DNA of 64,000 bases from Nodosilinea nodulosa PCC 7104 (GCF_000309385.1 NZ_JH976537.1:2678010-2742009); one strand, 5' to 3'; numbered from the stretch's first letter, positions 52,919 through 63,224 are shown. The notes: generated by a model not told the origin, from the letters alone. Made by a program: numbers and translations.

Positions 52919-54732
52919 TACTCACGGTTCGCTCATTTTTAAATGAGGTCAGCCAATTGGGATAGGTTAGGGCTATGGATACCCCCCTAACCGTTATCAC
53001 CGAACGGGTTGACGATATTCCCCTGTTGCTGGCCCAACTGCAGCGGATGGACGTGCAACCCCTGCTCGACGACTACTTTCCGACCCATGGGAACTGGCAG
53101 GGGCTCAGCTTAGGCCATGTGGTGATAGTTTGGCTGAGCCACATTTTGTCCCAAGCGGATCACCGGTTAAACCCCGTGCAGGCCTGGGTAGAGCGACATC
53201 AGGAAACCTTGCAACAGGGCTTGCAGCAACCGGTTCGCGCCCTTGACCTGAGTGACGACCGCCTAGAAAGCGTGTTGCGATATCTCAGTGATGATGCCCA
53301 ATGGGCGTTGTTTGAACCGGCGTTGAATCAGCGTCAGATTCAGGTGTATGACCTGCACCCCAAACGGCTGCGTCTGGATAGTACCAGCGTCAGCGGGGAT
53401 TGGACGGTCAATGAGTCAGGGCTGTTCCAATATGGCCATAGCAAAGACCATCGCCCCGACCTGCCCCAACTGAAGCTGATGCTGGCGACGCTAGATCCGC
53501 TGGGGCTACCGATAGCGACCGAGATTGTCTCCGGGCAGCGCGCCGACGACCCGCTCTACATTCCGGCCATCGGGCAGGTGCGTCAGACCCTCAGTCAGTC
53601 TGGGTTGCTCTACGTGGGTGACAGCAAGATGGCCAGTCTAGCGACCCGTTGCTTTCTCCAGGCCACAGGCGATTACTATCTCTGTCCGCTCGGTGGGACT
53701 CAACTCAAGGCGGAGGCGATGCAGGCCTACCTAGACCCAGTGGAGCAAGGGGCCGTTGAGTTGCAGGAGATTCACTACGACTATGCCGACGGTCACACCG
53801 CGCTGATTGCCCGAGGCTATGAGCAGACCCAGACCCGCACAGGAGAATGGGACGGACACACCTGGACGTGGTCAGAGCGGCAATTGGTCGTGTACTCCTT
53901 GGCTTATGCTCAATCCGCCCAGCAGGCCTTCCAAGCTCGACTTGAGCACGCCCAGACGGCCTTAGCGGCGCTCAACCAATCGGGGCGCGGCCAGAAAGCC
54001 TTTCCCGATGAGGTCGCCTTAGCGCAAGCCGCCGAGGCGATTCTCACCCGCTACCGGGTCAAGGCCTACGTTCAACTCACCTACTCACAACAGGTGGAGC
54101 AACACGCTGTGCGTCGCTACCGGGACCGCCCGGCTCGGATGGTGGAGCACCGTCGATTCCAGGTGAATGGCACCCTAGAAACTGAGGCCATCAACCAGCA
54201 GATGCAAACCTTGGGCTGGCGGGTCTATGTCACCAATCATCCCGCAGCGGCATTATCGTTGCCTCAAGCCGTGACGGTCTACCGCCAAGAATATCTGGTG
54301 GAGCACAGCTTTAGCCGACTCAAAGGGCATCCCCTCTCCCTCTCCCGATGTACTTACGTCCCCGATGTACTTACAGCGTGAAGACCATATCAAGGGATTA
54401 ATTCGCTTACTCTCGATGGGGTTGCGGCTGTTAACGCTGGTGGAGTTTCAGATGCGTCAAGCCTTAGCTGGTCACCAAGAAACCCTCTCAGGGCTATATA
54501 TCGGTAATCCCAAGCGGGCGACGGCACGTCCGACAGCCGAATTACTGTTGGCCAGTTTTCGCGACATTACTCTAGTCATGGTGAATGCACGAGGGCAGAC
54601 CTATGCCCATCTGACGGAGCTGACGCCTTTACAGCAGCAGATCTTAAAGGCTCTCAACTTCCCGGTAAGTATTTACACCCTGCTGGGGCCCGTATCTGAC
54701 GAACCACCTTAGAAATGAGCGAACCGGGAGTA
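52919..54732 (+). mobile_element. IS1634-family insertion sequence, inactivated, about 1814 bp
   Basis: The ends TACTCACGGTTCGCTCATTT (52919-52938) and the complement of TACTCCCGGTTCGCTCATTT (54713-54732) match at 19 of 20 positions, with the GC-rich core intact. They bracket one transposase gene that is split by a frameshift. I see no certain target duplication: the flanks read CTAC and CTAT. The element lies between the diguanylate cyclase gene and a sugar ABC permease. Confidence 0.85.
52975..54712 (+). pseudogene. IS1634 family transposase, frameshifted
   Basis: The first part (468 residues to 54381) starts with a DUF4277-like N-terminus (LTVITERVDDIPLLLAQLQR). It has the DDE core with RLDSTSVSGDW, LLYVGDSKMAS and EYLVEHSFSRLKG (Glu). 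The C-terminal part continues in another frame from MYLQREDHIKGLIRLLSMG to 54712. Between them an imperfect 16-bp duplication (CCCGATGTACTTAC occurs at 54344 and again at 54361) shifts the frame. Removing 16 bases restores a continuous protein. The catalytic residues lie before the break, but the missing C-terminus probably inactivates it. Confidence 0.9.
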
Positions 54733-54945
54733 CTATTAAGCCTGATCTTCAAAGCAATCTAAATCCGTAAAACCACGGTTTCTTCACGCCACCTTCATTT
54801 AATTTTCCTGGGGCAGGGTGTTCGCGGCTATGAAATCCTATCTATACAGCCGAATTCGGATTGCAGGCAGATGCGATCGCCCTCACGTCCCCGCTGGCCC
54901 TCTGCCGGATAGACTCTTGCCCACGTTATTGTCCCGCCTTCATCC

Positions 54946-55872
54946 ATGACTGCATCCCCGCGTGACCGTTCCAAGACCATCTGGCCAGGGGGCTTCGCGA
55001 TTCCTCAACGGGTGATTCCCTATCTGTTTCTCTTACCGGCGCTGGCGGCGCTGGGGATCTCGGTATTTTGGCCTGCCCTGCGGGCCTTTTACCTGAGCTT
55101 TACGACCTTTGGGGTCGATCTGACGGCAGCTCCCACCTGGGTAGGCACCGCCAACGTGCAGCGGCTGATGGCCGACCCCATCTTCTGGCAGACGGTGCGC
55201 AATACCCTGGTTTACCTGGCGGGGGTGGTGCCAATTTTGACCTTTGCGCCGCTGGGGCTGGCAATTTTAGCCAACCGGCAGCTCCGGGGCATTCACTGGC
55301 TGCGGGTGGCCTACTATTCGCCCGTGGTGGTGTCGATGGTGGTGGCGGGCATTGCCTGGCGCTGGCTCTACGCCGAGACGGGCCTGTTTAACCAGGTGCT
55401 CAAGAGCTTGGGCCTGACCGAGAACGGCATTCCCTGGCTGACCAGCCCTTCCCTGGCGCTGCTGAGCGTCATGGTGGTGACGGTGTGGAAAGGGCTGGGA
55501 TACTACATGGTGATCTACCTGGCGGGGCTCCAGGGCATTCCCCAAGACCTGTACGAAGCGGCGGCGCTGGATGGCTCCGACGGCTGGCGACGGCACTGGG
55601 ATATTACGCTGCCGCTGATGCGACCTTACATCGTGCTGGTGGGGGTAATTTCTGCGATCGCCGCCACCAAAGTCTTCGAGGAGGTCTACATCATGACCCA
55701 GGGCGGCCCGCGCCACAGCTCTAAAACTGTGGTGTACTACATCTACGAGCAGGCCTTTCAAAAGTTAGAAATCAGCTACGCCTGCACCATTGGGCTAGCG
55801 CTATTTTTGGTGATTGTGGCCCTATCGGCCCTGCGGCTGGCCGTCAACGACGACACCAAGCCCCTGGCCTAA
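54946..55872 (+). CDS. carbohydrate ABC transporter permease (MalF/UgpA-like)
   Basis: 308 residues with six membrane helices after a short cytoplasmic start. The coupling motif is EAAALDGSDGWRRHWDITLPLMRP. The N-terminal region YLFLLPALAALGISVFWPALRAFYLSF is typical of the sugar-importer permease of the MalF/UgpA/LacF type. Its usual partners (a MalG-like permease, a binding protein, an ATPase) are not in the window, which is common in cyanobacteria where these genes are scattered. It ends convergently with the BON gene, overlapping by four bases. Confidence 0.93.
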   Translation: MTASPRDRSKTIWPGGFAIPQRVIPYLFLLPALAALGISVFWPALRAFYLSFTTFGVDLTAAPTWVGTANVQRLMADPIFWQTVRNTLVYLAGVVPILTFAPLGLAILANRQLRGIHWLRVAYYSPVVVSMVVAGIAWRWLYAETGLFNQVLKSLGLTENGIPWLTSPSLALLSVMVVTVWKGLGYYMVIYLAGLQGIPQDLYEAAALDGSDGWRRHWDITLPLMRPYIVLVGVISAIAATKVFEEVYIMTQGGPRHSSKTVVYYIYEQAFQKLEISYACTIGLALFLVIVALSALRLAVNDDTKPLA

Positions 55873-56255
55873 GCCACCTGCGCAGGTTGGGCCAACGCCA
55901 GGCTGCTAACCTGCACGTCGTTCACTTCCACGTGGGTAGTGCCTTCGGTACTCAGGGCCAGGTCAACCAGCTGATCGAGCAGATCCAGGGTCTCAACCTG
56001 ACCGCTCAGAATGACCGCCGACCCCCGCTGTTTAATCGACAGCTGCTTGACGGCAGCGCGGCCAACCCGGTCCCCAAAACTAAACTGAATCCGCTTGGCC
56101 AGCCCGTAATAGTCGTACTCGCCGTCTAGCCCGACGCGCTCTGGGGGAATAGCCGACAGTGCCGCAATAGCTTGATTCAAGTATTCGGGTTTGGCATAGC
56201 AAACCCCACGAATAGTGTGGCCCATTGCCACCAGCGATTGCGCGACTTTAGCCAT
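55869..56255 (-). CDS. BON-domain-like protein
   Basis: 128 residues from MAKVAQSLVAMGHT; the frame is open upstream but that part is not typical. The C-terminal half, VKQLSIKQRGSAVILSGQVE, then LLDQLVDLALSTEG and HVEVNDVQV, fits the BON domain, a small alpha-beta fold thought to bind phospholipid or partner proteins. The first half is an uncharacterised alpha-beta segment. No signal peptide. Function unknown. The gap upstream, 56256-56637, contains no gene that I can support. Confidence 0.65.
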   Translation of the reverse strand: MAKVAQSLVAMGHTIRGVCYAKPEYLNQAIAALSAIPPERVGLDGEYDYYGLAKRIQFSFGDRVGRAAVKQLSIKQRGSAVILSGQVETLDLLDQLVDLALSTEGTTHVEVNDVQVSSLALAQPAQVA

Positions 56256-56637
56256 CTCAGCCTTACCCCTCTGTCTATGGGACAAAAACCAGCACCTACA
56301 GCCGCGAACTCGCCACAGATTGATCTCTAGACAAGACCTAAACCAACGCTCAGCAGTAGATGCAAGGGTTAATACCGCCAAGTTTGCTTTTGGAAACCGC
56401 TGCTTCCGGAAACCTCTACAAACTTGAAGATATTATAAAGTACTTTACGGGTTTCTCGGTTAGGTTAAGTATCTTTTACAACCGTTGCAGAGCGTATTCC
56501 GGAAAAGTTCACAGGGGCTGGGCACTGGCCCATAAAGATTTTACAAAGTGGTTTGACCCCTGGAATTTCAAAAAGTTCCTGGCCCGTGGAAATCCCTGGG
56601 CCAAGGTCTTGAGGGGTTCAGCCCGCCGCGATCGCCT

Positions 56638-57120
56638 CTAGGCCCCAGTGGTGAGCAGCGCCACGGCGTAGGCGGCAATGCCCTCCTGGCGACCCACTGG
56701 CCCCAGTTTTTCGTTGGTAGTCGCTTTTACCCCCACCTGATCGGGGGCGAGGCCCAGCTGGCCGGCCAGCCGCGATCGCATCGCGTCGATGTGGGGCTTG
56801 AGCTTGGGCTGCTCGGCCACCACCACCGAGTCAATGTTGCTCACCTGCCAGCCCCGCTGCTGCACCATGGCATTCACCTGCGCCAGCAGCTTGAGGCTGT
56901 CGGCCCCCGCCCACTCCGGATCCCCCGGCGGAAAGTAGAGGCCAATATCCCCGAGGCTCAGCGCCCCCAGCAGGGCATCCATAATCGCGTGGGTGAGCAC
57001 GTCGGCATCGCTGTGGCCATCTAGCCCCAGGTGGTGCGGAATCGTGATCCCGCCAAGGATTAGCGATCGCCCCTCCACCAGCCGATGAATGTCGTACCCA
57101 TTGCCAATCCTGATCCCCAT
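56638..57120 (-). CDS. ispF: 2-C-methyl-D-erythritol 2,4-cyclodiphosphate synthase
   Basis: 160 residues. It cyclises CDP-methylerythritol 2-phosphate in the MEP pathway to isoprenoids, needed for carotenoids and the phytyl tail of chlorophyll. The zinc ligands Asp10 and His12 are in GNGYDIHRL, with the third in the conserved [20 protein letters not shown] segment. The nucleotide-binding end ([17 protein letters not shown]) is complete. trmD follows the same direction upstream, separated by a repeat array. Confidence 0.97.
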   Translation of the reverse strand: MGIRIGNGYDIHRLVEGRSLILGGITIPHHLGLDGHSDADVLTHAIMDALLGALSLGDIGLYFPPGDPEWAGADSLKLLAQVNAMVQQRGWQVSNIDSVVVAEQPKLKPHIDAMRSRLAGQLGLAPDQVGVKATTNEKLGPVGRQEGIAAYAVALLTTGA

Positions 57121-57216
57121 CGTTTTTCCCTCCTAATGCTCAAATTCTTTTGATATAGACAAGGTCTCCATGATGCATCGCTGCGCGGATGCACCCTACG
57201 GTGGATTGGTTATTCC

Positions 57217-57297
57217 CCCCATCTCCCCATCTCCCTATCTCCCCATCACTCCATCTCCCCATCTTCCCCACTCCCCTACTCCCCACCCTCCTCCTCC
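57217..57297. repeat. octamer repeat array (TCTCCCCA)
   Basis: About 80 bases of ATCTCCCC, with variants such as ATCACTCC and CTCCCCAC, start right after the trmD gene and run into its last codons (the EEEGG tail). The complementary octamer GATGGGGA occurs four times inside gltB at 23633. A degenerate GCATGATGCATC/GATGCACCC element lies just before it (57165-57200). Confidence 0.8.
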
Positions 57298-58001
57298 ACC
57301 CACCGCTCATACAAATCAGGCCGCCGCTGCCGAGTCCGCTCGATCTGCTGCTGCCGCCGCCACCGGGCGATCGCCTCATGGTTGCCCGATCGCAGCACCT
57401 CGGGCACCTCCCAGCCGCGAAAGCTAGCCGGACGGGTGTACTGGGGGTAGTCCAAGAGCGGCGTTTCAAAACTCTCGTAGCGCAGCGAGTCAGTCTTGCC
57501 CACGGTGCCCGGCAGCAGCCGCATCACGCCGTTGATCAGCGCCAGGGCCGGTATTTCACCACAGGTGAGCACAAAATCGCCCAGGGAGACCTCCCGCGTG
57601 AGCAGATGGCCAACCCGCTCATCGACGCCCTCGTAGTGGCCGCAGATCAGCACCAGCTGATCTAACCCAACCAGCTGACGAAATAGCTCCTGGGTCATGG
57701 CCTCCCCCTGGGGACTGAGCAAAATCACCTCCCGCCGGGGCAGCAGCGGCAGCGACTCCACCGCCGCAAAAATGGGGTCCGGCTTCATTAACATACCGAC
57801 CCCGCCGCCGTAGGGTTCATCGTCAACCCGACGGTGCTTATCCGTTGTAAAGTCCCTGGGATTGGTAAGATGAATTTCTGCAATTTGGCGCGCCAGGGCT
57901 TTACCAATCAGCCCTGACTCCAGGGGAGATGTGAAAAAGTCTGGAAACAGGCTGACAACATCTACTCTCAGATGGGAAGCCCCAGGGGTGCCAGTTGTCA
58001 T
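57276..58001 (-). CDS. trmD: tRNA (guanine-N1)-methyltransferase TrmD
   Basis: 241 residues, SPOUT fold. It methylates G37 of tRNAs reading CUN, CCN and CGG codons to prevent frameshifting. Motifs: DVVSLFPDFF at the start, DDEPYGGGVGMLMKPDP, and the knot region LICGHYEGVDERV and LGDFVLTCGEIPALALINGVMRLLPG. The last residues (WVEEEGGE) are encoded by the edge of an octamer repeat, so the exact C-terminus may vary between strains. Confidence 0.96.
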   Translation of the reverse strand: MTTGTPGASHLRVDVVSLFPDFFTSPLESGLIGKALARQIAEIHLTNPRDFTTDKHRRVDDEPYGGGVGMLMKPDPIFAAVESLPLLPRREVILLSPQGEAMTQELFRQLVGLDQLVLICGHYEGVDERVGHLLTREVSLGDFVLTCGEIPALALINGVMRLLPGTVGKTDSLRYESFETPLLDYPQYTRPASFRGWEVPEVLRSGNHEAIARWRRQQQIERTRQRRPDLYERWVEEEGGE

Positions 58002-58178
58002 AGCCTAGACTGCTAAGGCCTAAAGACCTGATGGGTTGAGTAAACGTGATCCCAGTCCAGACGTGACGGCTTGCCTGTAGGAAAACTACAGACCTCGATC
58101 TGGACTTGGTATATAACGCTCTCTATCATGCAGTAATCGAGTCTAGGTAGCAATTCTCGTCCCTTCGTTGAGCGGCCC

Positions 58179-58997
58179 ATGTCTCCCGTTAAGCACCACG
58201 CTATTCTGGCCATTGGCGGCGCAGAAGACAAAGTCCACGGTAAAGAGATCCTGCACACCTTTTTTGAGCGGTCTGGGGGGACAGCCGCTCGCATTGGTAT
58301 CATTCCCTGCGCTTCGCGGGACCCGGTGGCGATTTCGGCCCGTTACCAGCAGATCTTTGCCGAAATGGGTGCCCCAGAGGCCGTGGTGATGGATATTCGC
58401 GATCGCGCCCAGGGAGAAGATCCCGCCTGGAAAACCGTCGTCGAACCCTGCACCGGAGTCTTTATTACCGGCGGCGACCAGGTGCGGCTGTGCGGGCTGC
58501 TGGCCGACACGCCCCTGATTGATTTGGTGCGCCAGCGCGCCCAGCTGGGAGAAATTACCCTGGCGGGCACCAGCGCTGGGGCCGCTGTGATGGGCCACCA
58601 CATGATTGCGGGCGGCGGCAGCGGCGAGTCGCCCAATCGCTCCCTGGTGGATATGGCCATTGGCCTGGGCTTTGTGCCCGAGGTGATTGTCGACCAGCAC
58701 TTCCACAACCGCAACCGCATGGCCCGGCTGATCAGCGCCATGGCCATGCAGCCCAACCGTCTGGGCCTGGGCATCGACGAGGATACCTGCGCTCTGTTTG
58801 AGGGCGACGGCAGCTTCGAGGTAATTGGCAAAGGGGTGATTACGGTGGTCGACCCCGGCAGCATGACCCACACCAACGAGCCTGACATTAACGCCGCCGA
58901 TCCCCTCAGCGTCCACGGCCTGCGGCTGCATCTGCTGGCCCACGGCGATCGCTTTGACATCAACTACCGCAAGGTGATCGTAACCGCCAAAGATTAG
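58179..58997 (+). CDS. cphB: cyanophycinase CphB
   Basis: 272 residues, peptidase family S51. It hydrolyses the nitrogen store cyanophycin to beta-Asp-Arg dipeptides in the cytosol. The nucleophile elbow TLAGTSAGAAVMG places Ser132 exactly where the characterised Synechocystis enzyme has it. Substrate-pocket segments VFITGGDQVRL and DQHFHNRNRMARL are present. Cyanophycin synthetase (cphA) usually follows cphB in cyanobacteria but is not here; the next gene is on the other strand. Confidence 0.96.
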   Translation: MSPVKHHAILAIGGAEDKVHGKEILHTFFERSGGTAARIGIIPCASRDPVAISARYQQIFAEMGAPEAVVMDIRDRAQGEDPAWKTVVEPCTGVFITGGDQVRLCGLLADTPLIDLVRQRAQLGEITLAGTSAGAAVMGHHMIAGGGSGESPNRSLVDMAIGLGFVPEVIVDQHFHNRNRMARLISAMAMQPNRLGLGIDEDTCALFEGDGSFEVIGKGVITVVDPGSMTHTNEPDINAADPLSVHGLRLHLLAHGDRFDINYRKVIVTAKD

Positions 58998-59036
58998 CGA
59001 TCGCGCACCTCCATCCCGGCCTGCCAGGCTCAGCGC

Positions 59037-61160
59037 CTACTTGGGCGGGTTGGGCTGATCTAGCCGCCAGACTCGAATGTAGGGCTGGTCGCCACCAATG
59101 GTAATGATTTGACCATTGGGCTGGACCGTAAAGCGCCAGATATCGGTTTCAAAGCCCGTGATCCGCTGGATTGGGGCTTTTTGCTGTAAATCCCACACCA
59201 GGATGGTTTTGTCGGCGTCAGCACTCCACAGCCGAGGCCCCTCTAGCCGCAGCGTGTTGACATAGCTTTTGTGCCCCTCCAGCACGGCGGATTTGGCCTT
59301 GGTAACCATGTCCCAAAGCAGCACGTGCTGATCGGCTGAGGCGCTGATTAAGGTCTTGTCGTCGTCGGTAATATCGATGCGGTTGACAAAGCTGCTGTGC
59401 CCCACCAGGGTCGTGGGGGCGATCGCGGCCCCAGGCGCGGCATTCTCCAAACTGGCCAGATTCCAGAGCTGAAGGCTTTTGCCGCCGCTGATCAGCGTAC
59501 TGTTGTCGCGGGTAAAGAGCAGGTCGTTCACGGTGCCATCGGCCTCTAGGGTGTGGCTAGGGCCAGCCATCGACATTCCCAACAGGTTGAGGGCACCTGT
59601 GCTGTCGGTCAGCGGCCACAGCTTAATCGTCCCCTCGCTATCGGCACTGACCAATACTCGGCCATTGCGGCTCACCTCCAAAGCGCGGATCGGGGTGGCG
59701 TGGGCATTGTCGAGCTGGCCCAGGGGACGGCCATCGGGCAGAGACCAGAAGCGAATCGTGCGATCGTCCCCGGCGCTAATCAGGGTGGTTTGATCGACTG
59801 TGGTGGCGATCGCCTGCACCACATTGTCATGGGCCAGGGTGTGGCGCAGGGCGTTGGCCTCCAGATCCCAAATTCGCACCGTATTGTCGGCGCTGGCAGA
59901 AATGAGCGTTTTGCCATCCCGCAGCAGCAGCAGATCGTAAATATCGGCGGTATGGCCAGTTAGCACTGTCACCGGGCTAACGGTCAGGTCTTGCAGCACG
60001 GGGGCCGTTACCTTGGGGTCTCCCGATCCAAAAGGCGGCCCGCCGTGACTCAGGGCGTACCAGCTCAGGGGCACCGCCAGAGCCAGCCCCGTCAGCCCGG
60101 CCAGCAGCCAGGGCCGCTGGTCAAACCAGGGGGGCAGAAAGCTGCGCGAAGGCTCAGGCAGGGTCTGGGCCTCGTGGGGGTTGAGGGTGGTCATGGGCCA
60201 GGCGGTCTCGGCAGCGCTGCGGGTCGAGCGGGGCAGGCCAGACACCTGACGCGATCGCACCCGGGCCAGACGGTCGAGTATCACCGCCGTGGTCTGGGGT
60301 CGATAGGCCGCCGCCGGAGCGATCAGCTCATCGACTAAATCGGCCAGGGGAGCCGAAATTTGCGGCGCCAGGGACCGCCACGCAAAGGCGTTGGTGCGGG
60401 AGTTGTAAATCAGCGGGTCGTTGGGCAGCCTGGCCGTCATTAGATAAATCATTGTGCGGCCCAGGGCGTAGAAGTCAGACTGGGGCACCGCCTGGCCCTG
60501 CTCCTGCTCTGGCGGCGTATAGCCCGCCGAACTCACCGTGGTAATACCGCTGTCGCCCAGGTTGGCCATATAGGTCTGGGTCATCTCGCGGGCGGCGCCA
60601 AAGTCGACCAGCACCAGCTGACCCGACGGGCGCAGCATGATGTTCTCGGGCTTGATGTCGCGATGAAAGTAGTTGTGCTGGTGGACCAGATCCAGCACAT
60701 CGGTAATTTGGGTGAGCCAGAGCATGGCCTGCTTTTCGCTGATCGGGTGGTTGCCCTGCTGCACCATCCACTGCTTCAGATTGGGGCCTTCGATTTTCTC
60801 CATCACCAGGCAGTGCAGCGGCTCAGCGCCGTCTGCCGGGGAGAAGAGAAAGTAGCCTTCGGATTCTACCCGAGGCACCCCAGGGTGGTTGAGCTGGCTC
60901 AGCACCTGAGCCTCGCGGCGAAACAGCTCCACCACTTTGTCGTTGACGTTGTAACCTTCCTTCAGCACCTTGAGAATTTTGGGCACATTGCGCTCGTAGG
61001 CTTCATAGACGCGGCCAAAACCGCTGTCGCTGCTAATGAGGCGCATGACCCGGTAGCGGCCTTGCAGCACCAGAGCCGACCCACAGGCCGCGCAGGTAGA
61101 GCTACCGCCGTTGTCCGGATGGTTGGGCTGACGGCAACCGGGGTTAATACAAAGACTCAT
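59037..61160 (-). CDS. serine/threonine protein kinase with WD40 repeats
   Basis: 707 residues from MSLCINPGC; a further 11 codons are open upstream. An N-terminal zinc ribbon (CINPGC..CAACGS) comes first. A Hanks-type kinase follows, with the glycine loop SSDSGFGRVYEA, catalytic HRDIKPENIML and DFGAAREMTQ. Then a proline-rich linker, one membrane helix (WLLAGLTGLALAVPLSWYAL) and about seven WD40 blades (TADIYDLLLLRDGKTLISAS, ADNTVRIWDLE and so on). The kinase would face the cytosol and the propeller the other side. Targets are unknown. Confidence 0.93.
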   Translation of the reverse strand: MSLCINPGCRQPNHPDNGGSSTCAACGSALVLQGRYRVMRLISSDSGFGRVYEAYERNVPKILKVLKEGYNVNDKVVELFRREAQVLSQLNHPGVPRVESEGYFLFSPADGAEPLHCLVMEKIEGPNLKQWMVQQGNHPISEKQAMLWLTQITDVLDLVHQHNYFHRDIKPENIMLRPSGQLVLVDFGAAREMTQTYMANLGDSGITTVSSAGYTPPEQEQGQAVPQSDFYALGRTMIYLMTARLPNDPLIYNSRTNAFAWRSLAPQISAPLADLVDELIAPAAAYRPQTTAVILDRLARVRSRQVSGLPRSTRSAAETAWPMTTLNPHEAQTLPEPSRSFLPPWFDQRPWLLAGLTGLALAVPLSWYALSHGGPPFGSGDPKVTAPVLQDLTVSPVTVLTGHTADIYDLLLLRDGKTLISASADNTVRIWDLEANALRHTLAHDNVVQAIATTVDQTTLISAGDDRTIRFWSLPDGRPLGQLDNAHATPIRALEVSRNGRVLVSADSEGTIKLWPLTDSTGALNLLGMSMAGPSHTLEADGTVNDLLFTRDNSTLISGGKSLQLWNLASLENAAPGAAIAPTTLVGHSSFVNRIDITDDDKTLISASADQHVLLWDMVTKAKSAVLEGHKSYVNTLRLEGPRLWSADADKTILVWDLQQKAPIQRITGFETDIWRFTVQPNGQIITIGGDQPYIRVWRLDQPNPPK

Positions 61161-61379
61161 AGCCGACGTTAGAATGCATTCCCTGTTTAGCAACAGTGTT
61201 CCACGGAATGCAGGCGGTTTATCCCCGCTACGGGCTTTCTTTGCATTTGCTCAACGGTCCGCCAGTGAGATACTCAAGGCCCCAGCCTTGCTCCCAGGTC
61301 GCCTCCATCGGGCCATAGCCCACGACTAGCTTTAGAAGCACCCTCTGCCGCCAGGATCGGGCGGTTGATGCCAGGGAGT

Positions 61380-62258
61380 TTAGACTGACCTAGCGACAGG
61401 CTGACAGAGCGAGACTCCGGCGGCGGCGATCGTGACCAGGCCAATGGCGGCCACCATGGTCAGGGTTAGCGTCTCACCTAGCCACACAAAGCTCAGCCCG
61501 GCGGCGATCGCGGGCTCCAGGCTCATCAGCACCCCAAACACGTTCACGGGCATCCGCCGCAGGGCGGTCATCTCCAGCGAGTAGGGCACTGTCGAGGCCA
61601 GCATGGCCACCCCCAGGCCCAGCAGCAAAATGTTGGGCGACAGCAGCGATCGCCCCTCCGCCAGCACCCCCACCGGCAGCAGCAGCAGCGCGCCCACCGC
61701 CATCGATAGGGCCAGGCCTTCCCCGCCGCGAAACGCCTGCCCCATGCGGGCCGACAGCAGAATGTAGCCGCCCCAGGCAACCCCCGCCAGCAGTGCCATC
61801 ACCACCCCTGCACCATCTAGGGCCGGTGTGTTGAGGGGCGACAGCAGCACAATGCCCACCGCTGCCAGCGCCACCCACAGCCCGTCGAGCCAGCGCCGCG
61901 AGTGCAGCAGCGCTACGGTCAGCGGCCCAGAGAACTCCAGCGCTACGGCAACCCCGATCGGTATCCGCGCGATCGCACAGTAAAACAGCGCATTCATCAC
62001 CGCCAGCGACAGCCCAAAGCCCACCAGCAGCCGGTAGTCTTGGCGCGAATGACCTCGCCAGCGGGGGCGGCACCAGGCCACCAACACCAGGGCCGACAGC
62101 CCCACCCGCAGCAGCACCATACCCAACGGCCCTACCTGGCCAAACAGGCTTTTAGCAAGGGTCGAGCCCAGCTGGGTCGACGCCATAGAGGCGATCACCA
62201 GCACGGGAGCCGGGAGATTGAATCCAGGCAGCTTAGGCAGCAGAGAATTGGGTAACAA
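61380..62258 (-). CDS. EamA family transporter, RhtA-like exporter
   Basis: 292 residues, ten hydrophobic helices in two EamA repeats. Segments such as IASMASTQLGSTLAKSLFGQ, ALEFSGPLTVALL, MTALRRMPVNVFGVLMSLEP and AIAAGLSFVWLGETLT match RhtA, an inner-membrane threonine/homoserine exporter. Substrate is inferred by similarity. It is transcribed alone. Confidence 0.9.
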   Translation of the reverse strand: MLPNSLLPKLPGFNLPAPVLVIASMASTQLGSTLAKSLFGQVGPLGMVLLRVGLSALVLVAWCRPRWRGHSRQDYRLLVGFGLSLAVMNALFYCAIARIPIGVAVALEFSGPLTVALLHSRRWLDGLWVALAAVGIVLLSPLNTPALDGAGVVMALLAGVAWGGYILLSARMGQAFRGGEGLALSMAVGALLLLPVGVLAEGRSLLSPNILLLGLGVAMLASTVPYSLEMTALRRMPVNVFGVLMSLEPAIAAGLSFVWLGETLTLTMVAAIGLVTIAAAGVSLCQPVARSV

Positions 62259-62504
62259 GGGTAGATTCCTGGGGCGATCGGGTCAGCTAGTGCCTCCCAA
62301 CTCTAGCGTCTTCGACCAACGGTACCTAACCACATTGTCGATACCCGGGTATGACCGGCATGAATGGATAACATCACTGGAGACAGTCGGGATGGCCGCA
62401 CCGCCGACTCCCCTGGTTTCGGCCCTAGTTTTAGCTATGATCCGCATTAGACCCATCACCACTCTCCAGCACCCCGTCCCAGGTTTTCGGCACTTACATT
62501 CAGG

Positions 62505-63224
62505 ATGATTTTCTCCATGGCTGTCTTCATGGCCCTCGCCCTGCCCCAGAGCCTCACTGCGATCTATCAGCAGGTGAGTCAGTGGCTGACCGGCCTAGCT
62601 GCTGCCACTGGCGGCTATCTAGTGGGTCTAGGCCACACCATCGTCAATCTGCCTGCCCAGGTGCCTGCGGCCATCAACGCCCCAGCCGTCTGGCACCTGG
62701 CCCTGTACTGGCTGCTGGTGCTGGTTATGGTAGCAGGGGTAGTGGGGGCGGTGGTCCCCGCCCTGCCCGGTATCACGCTCATTGTGGGAGCCATCTTAAT
62801 CTGGGGGCTGGTGGCCGGGTTTGTGGGGCTAAAGTGGGCTTTGGGCGTGGCGATCGCAGCCCTTATCCTCAGCTTTGCCATCGACTACCTGGCCGGAGTG
62901 CTGGGGGCGCAGCGAGTGGGGGCCAGCAGCTGGGGCCAAATTGGGGCTTTTGTAGGCATGTTTTTGGGGCTGTTTGGCCTATTGCCCCTGTTGCCTACGG
63001 GTATTCCCCTGCTGGGGCTGCTGCTGGGCACGGTGCTAGGTGCCTTTGTCGGCGAGTTTTTGCACCGCCGCGAGCTCAAGCTGCTCCAGCGCGTCAAGCA
63101 GTCGGCCAAGGTCGGGCTGGCCATTGTGGTTGGCACCCTGGTCGGCAATATTTTGCAGGGCATTCTCGCCCTGATTAGCCTAGTGGTGTTTTTGGTCACA
63201 ACCGGGCCAGGAATCTGGGGCTAG
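62505..63224 (+). CDS. DUF456 domain membrane protein
   Basis: 239 residues. After an N-terminal hydrophobic segment, the main part (VAGVVGAVVPALPGITLIVG, then LSFAIDYLAGVLGAQRVGAS, and LPTGIPLLGLLLGTVLGAFVGEF) is a DUF456 domain: several membrane helices with GxxxG-like small residues and a cytoplasmic basic loop HRRELKLLQRVKQS. The family is widespread and uncharacterised. It ends nine bases before the convergent methyltransferase gene. Confidence 0.88.
   Translation: MIFSMAVFMALALPQSLTAIYQQVSQWLTGLAAATGGYLVGLGHTIVNLPAQVPAAINAPAVWHLALYWLLVLVMVAGVVGAVVPALPGITLIVGAILIWGLVAGFVGLKWALGVAIAALILSFAIDYLAGVLGAQRVGASSWGQIGAFVGMFLGLFGLLPLLPTGIPLLGLLLGTVLGAFVGEFLHRRELKLLQRVKQSAKVGLAIVVGTLVGNILQGILALISLVVFLVTTGPGIWG

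Noticed and set aside
52915-54736. Target-site duplication of the IS1634-family element
   Set aside because: Flanks CTAC and CTAT are similar but too short and not identical, so no duplication is claimed.
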